16,199 nt of DNA. It comes from JAHCHG01 sp038251885. GTDB lineage: Bacteria > Acidobacteriota > Blastocatellia > Pyrinomonadales > Pyrinomonadaceae. The notes under the pieces are model-generated. The model had not been told where the DNA came from. It worked only from the letters and a program-made list of their open reading frames with translations, and did not search any database. Both the position numbers and the translations under genes were made by a program. Of the stretch, positions 7,079-13,381 are shown one piece after another (within the stretch, counting starts at the first letter, position 1; every line of letters begins with the position of its first letter). The stretch lies in NCBI GenBank assembly GCA_038251885.1, contig JBBSAX010000110.1, positions 1-16,199 of the forward strand, given 5' to 3'.

Positions 7079-7125
7079 CTTTGCGGAACGCGACCGCCGG
7101 ATTTTTGAGTTTTCGAATCTACGGC

Positions 7126-7704
7126 TTATTTCGCTAGTCTGACCAAAACCTCATTGCGGCGCATATTTGCCGGCGTGTAGGGCGGATCGTAGCCCGCCGA
7201 TAACATTTCGCCCGTTGTTTTTAATTCTTTCGTTTTTATCCATTCCGTCAGTTTTTGTTTGGCTTCCAGCGTCTTTTCGACGCTCGAATATCCGCTGTAA
7301 CGATAGACCGCAAACTGTCCGCCTGCCATCGGTTCTATTTTTACTTTGTCGTCGGTCGGCTGCGGTGCGCCTTTTTCAGCCACGGCTTTCGGAATGAGAA
7401 AGCTCATCGTGTAAGTTGTTTCATCATTTGAAGAGAAAACCGGAGCCGTCATAGCGATCTTTTGATCGTCTTTATTTGAACCGGAGATATAACCGAAAAG
7501 ACGCTGGAAAGCTGAATTTTCTCGCAACTCCGAACCCGTCATCGTCGTCGAAACAAGCATCATCGGCTTATATTCCCGGATCTCGAAATCTCCATCCTTG
7601 GAAATAACTTCATAATCGGCAGACTCCGTATTTGTTTTTGTAACCATATAAACAGAAGTGCAAAGTGCCAGCACAGCGATCGAAACTAAAATTAGCTTTT
7701 TCAT
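7126..7704 (-). CDS. SOUL family heme-binding protein, exported
   Basis: The 192-residue protein carries the SOUL/HBP signature: YEVISKDGDFEIREYKP near residue 31, FQRLFGYISGSN (66-77), KIAMTAPVF (82-90), and the C-terminal FAVYRYSGYSS and YDPPYTPANMRRNEVLVRL blocks. The family binds heme or related tetrapyrroles, although many members lack a strictly conserved axial ligand. An N-terminal hydrophobic segment (3-20) indicates export to the periplasm or anchoring; LALC at 12-15 is a poor lipobox. Length matches bacterial members. The gene stands alone, converging with the HExxH gene and diverging from the structured region at 7815. No clear Shine-Dalgarno sequence precedes the ATG. Confidence 0.9.
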   Translation of the reverse strand: MKKLILVSIAVLALCTSVYMVTKTNTESADYEVISKDGDFEIREYKPMMLVSTTMTGSELRENSAFQRLFGYISGSNKDDQKIAMTAPVFSSNDETTYTMSFLIPKAVAEKGAPQPTDDKVKIEPMAGGQFAVYRYSGYSSVEKTLEAKQKLTEWIKTKELKTTGEMLSAGYDPPYTPANMRRNEVLVRLAK

Positions 7705-7814
7705 AAAAGAGATTTCGGTTAAAAAGCGTAATCGGATTCATTTCTATCGCCCAACATTGCGAATTTGGATTTCATCGCCAACGGATTTGAAGGGAAAATT
7801 CCTTAGAATCTGCA

Positions 7815-7891
7815 TAAACTAACGGCGGAGATAATAACTTCGCCATTTACACTTTGCTTGTCTCAGCCTTGCTTTTTGCAGGGCTTTTTTT
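7815..7891 (+). ncRNA. Candidate small RNA or leader: two hairpins and a U-tract
   Basis: Hairpin 1 pairs GGCGGAG (7824-7830) with CTTCGCC (7838-7844) around a 7-base loop. Hairpin 2 pairs AGCCTTGC (7865-7872) with GCAGGGCT (7878-7885) around TTTTT and runs into seven T (7885-7891), a textbook intrinsic terminator. No plus-strand gene lies upstream: the neighbour on that side is the divergent SOUL gene, and the next plus-strand gene starts 325 bases later. The terminator must therefore end a short non-coding transcript or act in the leader of the sigma operon. I found no convincing promoter, and the RNA matches no family I know. Confidence 0.4.
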
Positions 7892-7944
7892 ATTGACCAT
7901 TGAAATAAAAATTCAAAGTCACTAAAAACAGGTATTCGACGGGA

Positions 7945-7965
7945 GCGCAAGCATCTTGCTTGCGC
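7945..7965. repeat. REP-like palindrome
   Basis: GCGCAAGCA and TGCTTGCGC form a perfect 9-bp stem with a TCT loop, in an intergenic stretch with a further GC-rich tail (GTTCGAGCGAAGC). Short palindromes of this kind are commonly dispersed in bacterial genomes. It has no T-tract and is not placed as a terminator. Confidence 0.55.
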
Positions 7966-8215
7966 GTTCGAGCGAAGCAAGAACGGAAAACGCTTGATTG
8001 GCTTAAAAGTTTAAGACAATCGCAGAGTAATTCCGTCTATTAAATTACGCCCAGCCTTCAAATAAATAAAAAAAATTGCATCAACTTGTTAACATTCTTC
8101 GTATCCAATCCATCTATATCAACGGCAAAACAAAAATTTGAGATTTCAAAATGTCGGGCGATAGATTATTTCATTCTTTTGTTTATATTACAGCTGTCTC
8201 CCGACAACAAACAAA

Positions 8216-8800
8216 ATGTCAGAAAGCGGAATTATCCAAAACATATTTTTTCCGGCTCGACGCAAAAAAGCAGCCTCTTCCCCGGCACAGGAAAAACAGA
8301 AGGAAACAGCAATGCTTGTGGAGCGTGTGTGTGCAGGTGACGAAAATGCGTTTAATGAATTTTACAAAAAGTTTTCCCCGATGGTTCACGGAATCGTTTT
8401 GGCAAGAGTGCCGCGCGATGAAGTGGACGACATTGTGCAGGAAGTTTTTATTGCCGCTTATAAAAATCTGCGCGATCTGCGGGATAAAAATGCTGTCGGT
8501 GCTTGGGTCGCAAATATTGCCCGCAATCGTGCGTTTGAGTTTTATCGCCACACGAAACCGACTGAAGAACTTTCGGAAAACCTGAGCCGAAATGATAATT
8601 CAATTGCCGAAGCGAGAGAAATTCTGGAAACGATTTGCTCTCTGCCTGACGCATATAAAGAAACTTTGATTCTGCGTCTTGTCGAAGGAATGACCGGACA
8701 GGAAATCTCTGAACAGACAGGTTTAACACCCGAATCGGTGCGCGTAAATTTACATCGCGGAATGAAGCTCTTACGCGAAAAACTCGGAATTACGGAGTAA
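8216..8800 (+). CDS. ECF-type RNA polymerase sigma factor (sigma-70 family)
   Basis: This 194-residue protein directs RNA polymerase to a stress or envelope regulon. Region 2 lies at about 34-105: LVERVCAGDENAFNEFYKKF, then DEVDDIVQEVFIAAYKNL (core binding and -10 recognition) and GAWVANIARNRAFEFYRH. Region 4 lies at about 137-192: LPDAYKETLILRLVEGMTGQ, then the helix-turn-helix EISEQTGLTPESVRVNLHRG. Region 3 is absent, as in ECF factors. The 8216 ATG has no visible ribosome-binding site; an in-frame ATG at 8312 is preceded by AAGGAAACAG and would start directly before region 2 (MLVERVCAGDE), so it may be the true start. First gene of a four-gene operon, six bases before the anti-sigma-like gene. 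Confidence 0.92.
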   Translation: MSESGIIQNIFFPARRKKAASSPAQEKQKETAMLVERVCAGDENAFNEFYKKFSPMVHGIVLARVPRDEVDDIVQEVFIAAYKNLRDLRDKNAVGAWVANIARNRAFEFYRHTKPTEELSENLSRNDNSIAEAREILETICSLPDAYKETLILRLVEGMTGQEISEQTGLTPESVRVNLHRGMKLLREKLGITE

Positions 8801-8806
8801 AAAAAG

Positions 8807-9433
8807 ATGAAAGAAGATTATCTCTGGGACAAAACCGGAAACGACACGGAAATTGAAAAACTGGAAAATATTTTGTCGCAATTTCGTTGCAAAGAAACTT
8901 CTACGCCTGTGATTATTCCCGAAAAAGTTTTAACGATTGAAAAAACTCCGAAACGCAAACTTTTTTCATTTTCATTCGCGTTCGCCTTCGCTTCGTGCGC
9001 CGCGTTCGTGTTGGTTTTGCTCGGCGTTTGGTTTCAAGTTTCAAATAGAAATTTAGAAAATATAAATGATTTATCAAAATCAATCACGCCCGAAACCAAA
9101 ATCGTTTTGCCCGAAAAATCTGTTGAAACTGTCGCGCCGATTGAAGCAGTTAAAACTCCGAAACCGTTTGAGAAACCGACATTTATCAAAGCGAAAAATT
9201 CGACTTCGCTAAGAAGGATCGTTCCACAAAAAACTATTTTTATCGAACAAACAAACAAAGTTCCAAAACCTGAATCTGTGAAATTAACCGAAGAAGAACA
9301 ATATGCTTACGATCAATTGATGCTTGCGCTTTCGATCACGAGTTCAAAACTGAAGCTCGTCAAAGAAAAGATCGCGCTCGATGAAACACCTGAAATTTTG
9401 ATACAGAAAGAATATAACAAAGGAAGAAATTAG
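8807..9433 (+). CDS. Single-pass membrane protein, probable anti-sigma factor
   Basis: The 208-residue protein begins with a cytoplasmic segment (MKEDYLWDKTGNDTEIEKLE, then NILSQFRC) like that of acidobacterial anti-sigma proteins encoded after ECF sigma genes. One hydrophobic helix follows (about 52-77), and the remainder is a basic, Pro-rich, low-complexity periplasmic region. It has no zinc-binding HxxxCxxC anti-sigma domain, so the role is inferred from position and from the N-terminal resemblance. GGAG at the end of the sigma gene serves as ribosome-binding site for the ATG at 8807, which suggests coupled translation. It would hold the sigma factor at the membrane until a signal arrives. 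Confidence 0.65.
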   Translation: MKEDYLWDKTGNDTEIEKLENILSQFRCKETSTPVIIPEKVLTIEKTPKRKLFSFSFAFAFASCAAFVLVLLGVWFQVSNRNLENINDLSKSITPETKIVLPEKSVETVAPIEAVKTPKPFEKPTFIKAKNSTSLRRIVPQKTIFIEQTNKVPKPESVKLTEEEQYAYDQLMLALSITSSKLKLVKEKIALDETPEILIQKEYNKGRN

Positions 9434-9436
9434 TTT

Positions 9437-10000
9437 ATGAAATCATACAGAAAACATCTTGTAAAAGTTATTTTATTTGCATTTTTAGCTGTGTCGGCAG
9501 TTGCCGTCCACGCCCAAACTGCTCGGCTTCAATTCGATAATTTGAAATATCTCGAAACAAAAGCTAACGAGATCGTCGAAGTCAATATTGACGGAAAACT
9601 GCTCGATCTGGCGAAAAGAGTGATGACCAAAGTCAACGATCAGGACGCGAAAAAGGTCGGCGAAGCGATCAAAGGTTTGGAAGGAATTTACGTCAGAGTG
9701 TACAAATTTGAAAATGCCAACGAATATAATCCGTCCGATGTTGAACAAATTCGTTCGCAACTGCAAACGCCGGGTTGGTCAAAACTCGCCAACGTCCGCA
9801 GCAAGAAAAATAATCAAAAAATTGACGTTTTCACAATGTTCACGGGCGATACGATGAGCGGTTTGGCGGTCGTCATTTCCGAAGACAAACAAATCGCGCT
9901 CGTCAACGTGATCGGTCCGATTGACATTGATCTGCTCGCCGAAATGAGCGGAAAACTGAACATTCCGAAAATTGACATCGAAAAAGAAGAAAAGCCATAA
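9437..10000 (+). CDS. Secreted DUF4252 domain protein
   Basis: The 187-residue protein has a clear signal peptide (KVILFAFLAVSAVAVHAQT, cleavage after AHA-like HAQ). The mature part matches DUF4252 as I know it: LETKANEIVEVNIDGKLLDL, then KKVGEAIKGLEGIYVRVYKFE, a VRSKKNNQKIDVFTMF strand, and GLAVVISEDKQIALVNVIGPIDIDLLAEMSGKLNIP at the end. Function is unknown; members are exported and often encoded with sigma/anti-sigma pairs. The ATG lies three bases after the previous stop, with AGGAAG about 10 bases upstream. Probably a structural target or accessory of the regulator encoded in the same operon. Confidence 0.85.
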   Translation: MKSYRKHLVKVILFAFLAVSAVAVHAQTARLQFDNLKYLETKANEIVEVNIDGKLLDLAKRVMTKVNDQDAKKVGEAIKGLEGIYVRVYKFENANEYNPSDVEQIRSQLQTPGWSKLANVRSKKNNQKIDVFTMFTGDTMSGLAVVISEDKQIALVNVIGPIDIDLLAEMSGKLNIPKIDIEKEEKP

Positions 10001-10015
10001 AAAGGAGAAAGAAAA

Positions 10016-10591
10016 ATGTTGAATAAAAGAAAAATCTCGGCGGCGTTGGCTTTTTTACTGCTGTTTCTCTCCTTTACAGTTTTGACGGCAAACGCCAAAA
10101 GCAACGAATACGACGCGGTTTGCGATCATCTGGAAAATAAATTTCAGGCAAAGAAAGTAAAAATCCCGTTTATGTGGCTCGCGCGAATGGCGGTCGGAAT
10201 CGTCCGTCCGGCAGGCGTAAAAAGTTTCAAAATAACGACTTACACCGGATTGCGATTTTCACGCGAAAATCTCGATAATGATATGCGAGCCGTAATGCGC
10301 GAATCTTTCACCGAAGATTGGAGTCCGATTTTGCGCGTCCGTTCAAAAACCGGCGACCAAGTTTATATGAATATGCGCGAATCCGGCGATAATATAAAGA
10401 TTTTGCTTGTCACAATAAATCAAACCGAAGCAACCGTCATTCGTGCCAAATTCAATCCCGAAAAACTCGCGGACTTTATCAACAATCCTGAAATCTTCGG
10501 CATTTCCTTAGACGATAAAGAGGAAGTTGGAAATAATTCGGTTGAACCCAAAGAAAACGCCGCGATTGAGGAAAAGAAAGAAGACAATTAA
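10016..10591 (+). CDS. Secreted DUF4252-like protein, paralogue of the preceding gene
   Basis: The 191-residue protein has a signal peptide (ISAALAFLLLFLSFTVLTANA) and a DUF4252-like layout: WLARMAVGIVRPAGVKSFKITTYTGL, a WSPILRVRSKTGDQVYMNMRE strand pair, and IKILLVTINQTEATVIRAKFNPEKLADFI. The order of strands parallels the preceding protein (GWSKLANVRSK... / ...VFTMF), so the two look like diverged paralogues. The tail (from about 170) is acidic and lysine-rich, low complexity. A strong AAAGGAG (10001-10007) precedes the ATG by nine bases. Last gene of the sigma operon; two hairpins follow. Confidence 0.75.
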   Translation: MLNKRKISAALAFLLLFLSFTVLTANAKSNEYDAVCDHLENKFQAKKVKIPFMWLARMAVGIVRPAGVKSFKITTYTGLRFSRENLDNDMRAVMRESFTEDWSPILRVRSKTGDQVYMNMRESGDNIKILLVTINQTEATVIRAKFNPEKLADFINNPEIFGISLDDKEEVGNNSVEPKENAAIEEKKEDN

Positions 10592-10594
10592 ACC

Positions 10595-10634
10595 TTTTCG
10601 CAATTGATTTTAGTGCCTCTAAAATTTGCGAAAA
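10595..10634 (+). other. Long bulged hairpin directly after the sigma operon
   Basis: TTTTCGCAA (10595-10603) pairs with TTGCGAAAA (10626-10634), and ATTTTAG pairs with CTAAAAT inside it, leaving a three-base bulge (TTG) and the loop TGCCT. The stem begins four bases after the stop codon. There is no T-tract, so it is more likely a 3'-end stabiliser than a terminator. Confidence 0.6.
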
Positions 10635-10636
10635 AC

Positions 10637-10678
10637 AAAAAGACAGTAGATTCTTGGTAACTCTCTACTGTCTTTTTT
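10637..10678. terminator. Strong intrinsic terminator, probably bidirectional
   Basis: A 14-bp perfect stem (10637-10650 with 10664-10677; core GACAGTAGA / TCTACTGTC) with a 13-base loop, A-run on the left and six T on the right. It would stop the sigma operon from the left and the minus-strand ATPase pair from the right. Confidence 0.85.
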
Positions 10679-10679
10679 A

Positions 10680-10815
10680 TTTTGGAATAAAGGTCAGAAC
10701 CGTCTGCGGTAGCGGACGGTTGGAGATATTAAACTTGAGTGATTTTTACTAAAAATTCTGGATGATAAACTTAAACCATCCGCTACCGCAGATGGTTCTG
10801 ACTTTCATTCCAAAA
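10680..10815. mobile_element. 136-bp palindromic MITE / paired REP element
   Basis: Arms 10680-10721 and 10774-10815 are 42-bp inverted repeats agreeing at 38 positions, ending in TTTTGGAAT. Each arm holds its own hairpin with a GGTA loop: AACCGTCTGC-GGTA-GCGGACGGTT on the left and the inverted AACCATCTGC-GGTA-GCGGATGGTT on the right, where a G-C pair is replaced by an A-T pair on both sides of the stem. Direct repeats TTTTTTA (10673-10679 and 10816-10822) flank it; they are low complexity, but removing the element restores a continuous terminator tail leading into the DUF4276 stop codon. It encodes nothing, so it would have been moved by a transposase elsewhere. Confidence 0.75.
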
Positions 10816-10819
10816 TTTT

Positions 10820-11437
10820 TTATTCGTTTAAGTTTGAAATAGTTTCAAACAATTTTTCACAATGAGGCGCGGATTCACGAACTTTTTGTGAATCAATTCT
10901 TTGCAATATTTCTCCGCTGTGCGAGCCTTTCCCGTATTCTTTTTTAGAAGTTTTTTGCGTTGCTTTTTTTAATCCGTTAATAACATCATTTTTCGGAATT
11001 TGTTCGACATTTTTGTTTTTAGGAAGTGCTTTTGTGTTGAAATCTTTGCCATAAAATTCAGCTAACTTTTCCTTATCAGCCAAAAACCAAGATTCCATCA
11101 ATTGCACCATCAAATGACATTGTTCGTCTTTGACGTTTTTGAAATCGAATTTGTCCGAGATTTTTTGCAGAAACATTTTCGGAGTTTCGTTTTCGCTAAT
11201 TTCGCCTTCTGAATCTACAAGCAAAACTGAAAAACTATCCAAATTATTTTCGTGTTCGGCAAGAAAAACCTTTATTGTAAATTCACGCGCACCGACGAGT
11301 TTCAAATCAATCGGAATTTTTATCTCTTCGGCTAAATCTTTGAAGAATTCCCGAAAGCCTTGCCTGAGCGTGATGGCGTTGCCTTTTCCTTTTTGCTTCG
11401 TGTCGCCTTCGATGTAAATGACAACTTCTTTTACCAT
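10820..11437 (-). CDS. DUF4276 family protein, TOPRIM-like partner of an AAA ATPase
   Basis: The 205-residue protein begins MVKEVVIYIEGDTKQKGKG and carries the acidic positions expected of a TOPRIM-like fold: E10 in the first strand and D75-S-E77 in VLLVDSEGEI. Also visible are the conserved HLMVQLMESWFLAD block (109-121) and GKGSHSGEILQRID near 169. It follows the ATPase gene with a 7-base overlap (ATGGTAA), which indicates coupled translation and a shared complex; the start at 11437 is chosen because of this overlap. By analogy with ATPase/TOPRIM pairs such as RloAB, AbiL and PARIS, it may be the nuclease or toxic effector released when the ATPase senses a phage. That role is inference; DUF4276 has no function I can state as proven. 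Its stop codon lies inside the direct repeat of the MITE. Confidence 0.8.
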   Translation of the reverse strand: MVKEVVIYIEGDTKQKGKGNAITLRQGFREFFKDLAEEIKIPIDLKLVGAREFTIKVFLAEHENNLDSFSVLLVDSEGEISENETPKMFLQKISDKFDFKNVKDEQCHLMVQLMESWFLADKEKLAEFYGKDFNTKALPKNKNVEQIPKNDVINGLKKATQKTSKKEYGKGSHSGEILQRIDSQKVRESAPHCEKLFETISNLNE

Positions 11438-12549
11438 CGCGTTCCGCCGATTGCGCCTCTGAGCCACGCTTCGCCGAGCGTGTATTCTTCAAGCCAGACT
11501 TTTAATTTTTCCGCTTCTAGTCGCGTAAAATGTGTTCCGTCTTCGTCTTTTTCGCAAACGAGAACTGCTTCGGGCATTTCGGAAAATGCGGAAACTAAAA
11601 TATCCGAATGAGTTGTAACTATCAATTGCGTTCTCTGTGAAGCCTCTATCATCAATTCGGCAATCGTCGGCAAAATATCTGGATGAAGCCCGACTTCCGG
11701 TTCTTCAATACAAATCAACGGCGGCGGTTCGGGATGACAAAGAATCGCCAAAAGACAAAGATAACGCAAAGTTCCATCAGAAAATCTATAAGCAGAAATT
11801 TTGTTAGTTAATTTTTTTTCTTGAATATAAAGTTGAACAAAATCACTTATTTTTTCGATTGTATATGTTTCTATTTTGGAATTAAACTTTTGCAAATAGT
11901 AAATTATTTTTTCTTTAATGCCTGTTTTGCTCTCTAAATCATCTAAAATTAGACTTAAATTGCTTCCTTGTTCCTCTAAAAAGCTATTTAAGGAATCTAT
12001 GCTTTGAGGTCTTCTAATTTCAGAACTACGATTTGTTTCAATATCTGTGTAAAAAATAAATTCTGAAAAATTATCTTTTGATTTTAAGTATGCAAAATAT
12101 TTACCTCTTTCCGTAAATTTACCAAGTGGTTTTGAAAGCACTGAATCATTATCTAGATAATATTTTTTTTCTATAATGTCATTGGTTTTAAGATTTTTAA
12201 CCATTTCATTTTTTATCAAAAGCCTTTGTTTATCTTGACCAAATTCTAAACAGTATTTTACATCATCAATACCATCAGAAAATTCAACCTCAATAACTGA
12301 ATTATTTCTGGTTAAACTCCCTTTATAAGTCCATTCACTAATTCCTCCGCTTTTGCTAATAAAGTTTATTAAGCCATTGTCTTTTGTTAGTGAACGCAAA
12401 AGTTTAAACACATCAATCAAATTCGATTTCCCCGAAGCATTTTGACCAATAATTATATTTAATGGTAAAAGTTCGAGTTCTTCGCCTTTGTCGCCGAATG
12501 AGAGAATATTTCGCAGTCTGATTTTTTCGATTAAGCGTTTTCCTTCCAT
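11431..12549 (-). CDS. OLD/RecF-like AAA family ATPase, probable defence sensor
   Basis: The 372-residue protein is an ABC-type ATPase of the OLD/RecF class. Walker A GQNASGKS at 35-42 follows the characteristic IRLRNILSFGDKGEELELLPLN-type first strand; the signature-like YRFSDGTLRYL is at 254-263, Walker B LICIEEPEVGLHP at 278-290, and the H-loop TTHSD at 312-316. The region between about 60 and 245 is a variable, AT-rich insert (roughly 30 % GC between 11.8 and 12.4 kb) with coiled-coil character. The C-terminus, LGEAWLRGAIGGTRW, resembles the ends of ATPases paired with DUF4276. ATP binding and hydrolysis probably control the DUF4276 partner, whose start codon overlaps its stop. The ATG at 12549 has no obvious Shine-Dalgarno sequence; the only earlier ATG nearby is followed by TGA. 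It is flanked downstream by a mobile palindrome. Confidence 0.88.
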   Translation of the reverse strand: MEGKRLIEKIRLRNILSFGDKGEELELLPLNIIIGQNASGKSNLIDVFKLLRSLTKDNGLINFISKSGGISEWTYKGSLTRNNSVIEVEFSDGIDDVKYCLEFGQDKQRLLIKNEMVKNLKTNDIIEKKYYLDNDSVLSKPLGKFTERGKYFAYLKSKDNFSEFIFYTDIETNRSSEIRRPQSIDSLNSFLEEQGSNLSLILDDLESKTGIKEKIIYYLQKFNSKIETYTIEKISDFVQLYIQEKKLTNKISAYRFSDGTLRYLCLLAILCHPEPPPLICIEEPEVGLHPDILPTIAELMIEASQRTQLIVTTHSDILVSAFSEMPEAVLVCEKDEDGTHFTRLEAEKLKVWLEEYTLGEAWLRGAIGGTRW

Positions 12550-12694
12550 TTCGTTTCACATTATCCGATTCATTTTGTTTTGTGGCAAATAGAAAAGGCA
12601 AGAGAGAAAATCAAATTCCATTTTGCCGCTATACTTTTTATTTTTGCACCATTACTGACGTACAGATTTCCGTCTTTTATCATTTCTCTTTTTA

Positions 12695-12721
12695 TTGAAA
12701 CACACAATTATTTGTTATAAT
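12695..12721 (+). promoter_or_regulatory. Extended -10 promoter of the 12751 gene
   Basis: TGTTATAAT provides a perfect TATAAT (12716-12721) with an extended TGn; TTGAAA (12695-12700) lies 15 bases upstream, a short spacing tolerated in extended -10 promoters. Start near 12728, about 23 bases before the ATG. Confidence 0.5.
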
Positions 12722-12750
12722 TTACTCTAAAGTTGAAAGGGAGAAATATT

Positions 12751-13269
12751 ATGATTTTGACAAAAAAATTCGCAGTTTATTCGATCTGGACATTTTCAAT
12801 ACTGTTATTTTTAAGTTTGACAACATCGGCGCAATCAAAAGCCGAAGTTTTAACGGGCGATAATTTGAAGCGAATCGTGCCGACGAGTTTTTATTTCGCC
12901 GGACAAAGCGCGGAAACTCAAGCGAGAAATTCAGCAGCGGCGAAGATTGGTGAAAATCGTTTTGTAATCGTCGGACTTGTTGATACATCCGGTTATTCGA
13001 CCGAAATCAGCGGCAAATATGAAGGATTTTTTATTACCGATTCGGCTGTCAAAATCGGCGATAAAGAACTCGATTCGGGAGCTTACGGCTTCGGCTTTTC
13101 AAAAGACGGAAATGTAAACATCTTCGATTTGAGCAGCAAGCAGATTCTTTCTATTGCGACAATAAACGATGCAGAAATGAAACGTCCGAGACCATTGATG
13201 ATGTCGGCGAACGAAAAAGGTGTGCGATTTTATAAAGGGAAAAATTACGTTTTAATTTCGGCAAAATAA
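12751..13269 (+). CDS. Secreted protein of unknown function
   Basis: The 172-residue protein starts at ATG 12751, preceded eight bases earlier by a strong AAGGGAG; an ATG 18 bases upstream would lie on the ribosome-binding site itself. Residues about 8-28 form a signal peptide ending LTTSAQS. The mature part is beta-rich: LKRIVPTSFYFAGQSAETQARNS, FVIVGLVDTSGYSTEI, KYEGFFITDSAVKIG, YGFGFSKDGNVNIFD, and KGVRFYKGKNYVLIS at the end. No catalytic motif is visible. It resembles short exported proteins seen in acidobacterial genomes but I cannot name a family. It is transcribed divergently from the ATPase pair and on its own. Confidence 0.65.
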   Translation: MILTKKFAVYSIWTFSILLFLSLTTSAQSKAEVLTGDNLKRIVPTSFYFAGQSAETQARNSAAAKIGENRFVIVGLVDTSGYSTEISGKYEGFFITDSAVKIGDKELDSGAYGFGFSKDGNVNIFDLSSKQILSIATINDAEMKRPRPLMMSANEKGVRFYKGKNYVLISAK

Positions 13270-13277
13270 GTAATCAT

Positions 13278-13377
13278 AAGATTTATAGGCAGAAACGCGA
13301 GTGCAAACGAGCGTGCATAATTGCCGAGTTAAAACACGCTTCCTTGCGGTCGCGTTTCTGCCTTTGATTCAAATCTT
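13278..13377. repeat. Palindromic REP pair, family with GCAA-loop hairpins
   Basis: Arms 13287-13315 and 13335-13363 are inverted and match at about 24 of 29 positions, starting AGGCAGAAACGCGA; outer AAGATTT (13278-13284) pairs with AAATCTT (13371-13377). Each arm can fold as ACGC-GA-NN-GCAA-NN-RA-GCGT. A third, single arm lies at 16073-16101. It sits between the secreted-protein gene and the convergent oxidoreductase, and could act as a shared terminator, although it has no T-tract. Confidence 0.7.
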
Positions 13378-13381
13378 GTTT

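Noticed and set aside
7085..7100. GAACGCGACCGC as a further copy of the GCAA-loop REP
   Set aside because: Only about 12 bases match and the GCAA loop and right side of the stem are missing.
8152..8206. TGTCGGG / CCCGACA inverted repeat upstream of the sigma factor gene as an operator
   Set aside because: Seven-base arms 41 bases apart are weak evidence, and no ECF-type -35/-10 pair is visible to position an autoregulatory site.
8086..8585. Open frames starting at 8086 and 8151 overlapping the sigma factor gene
   Set aside because: They are in other phases of the conserved sigma region 2 sequence and have no coding character of their own.
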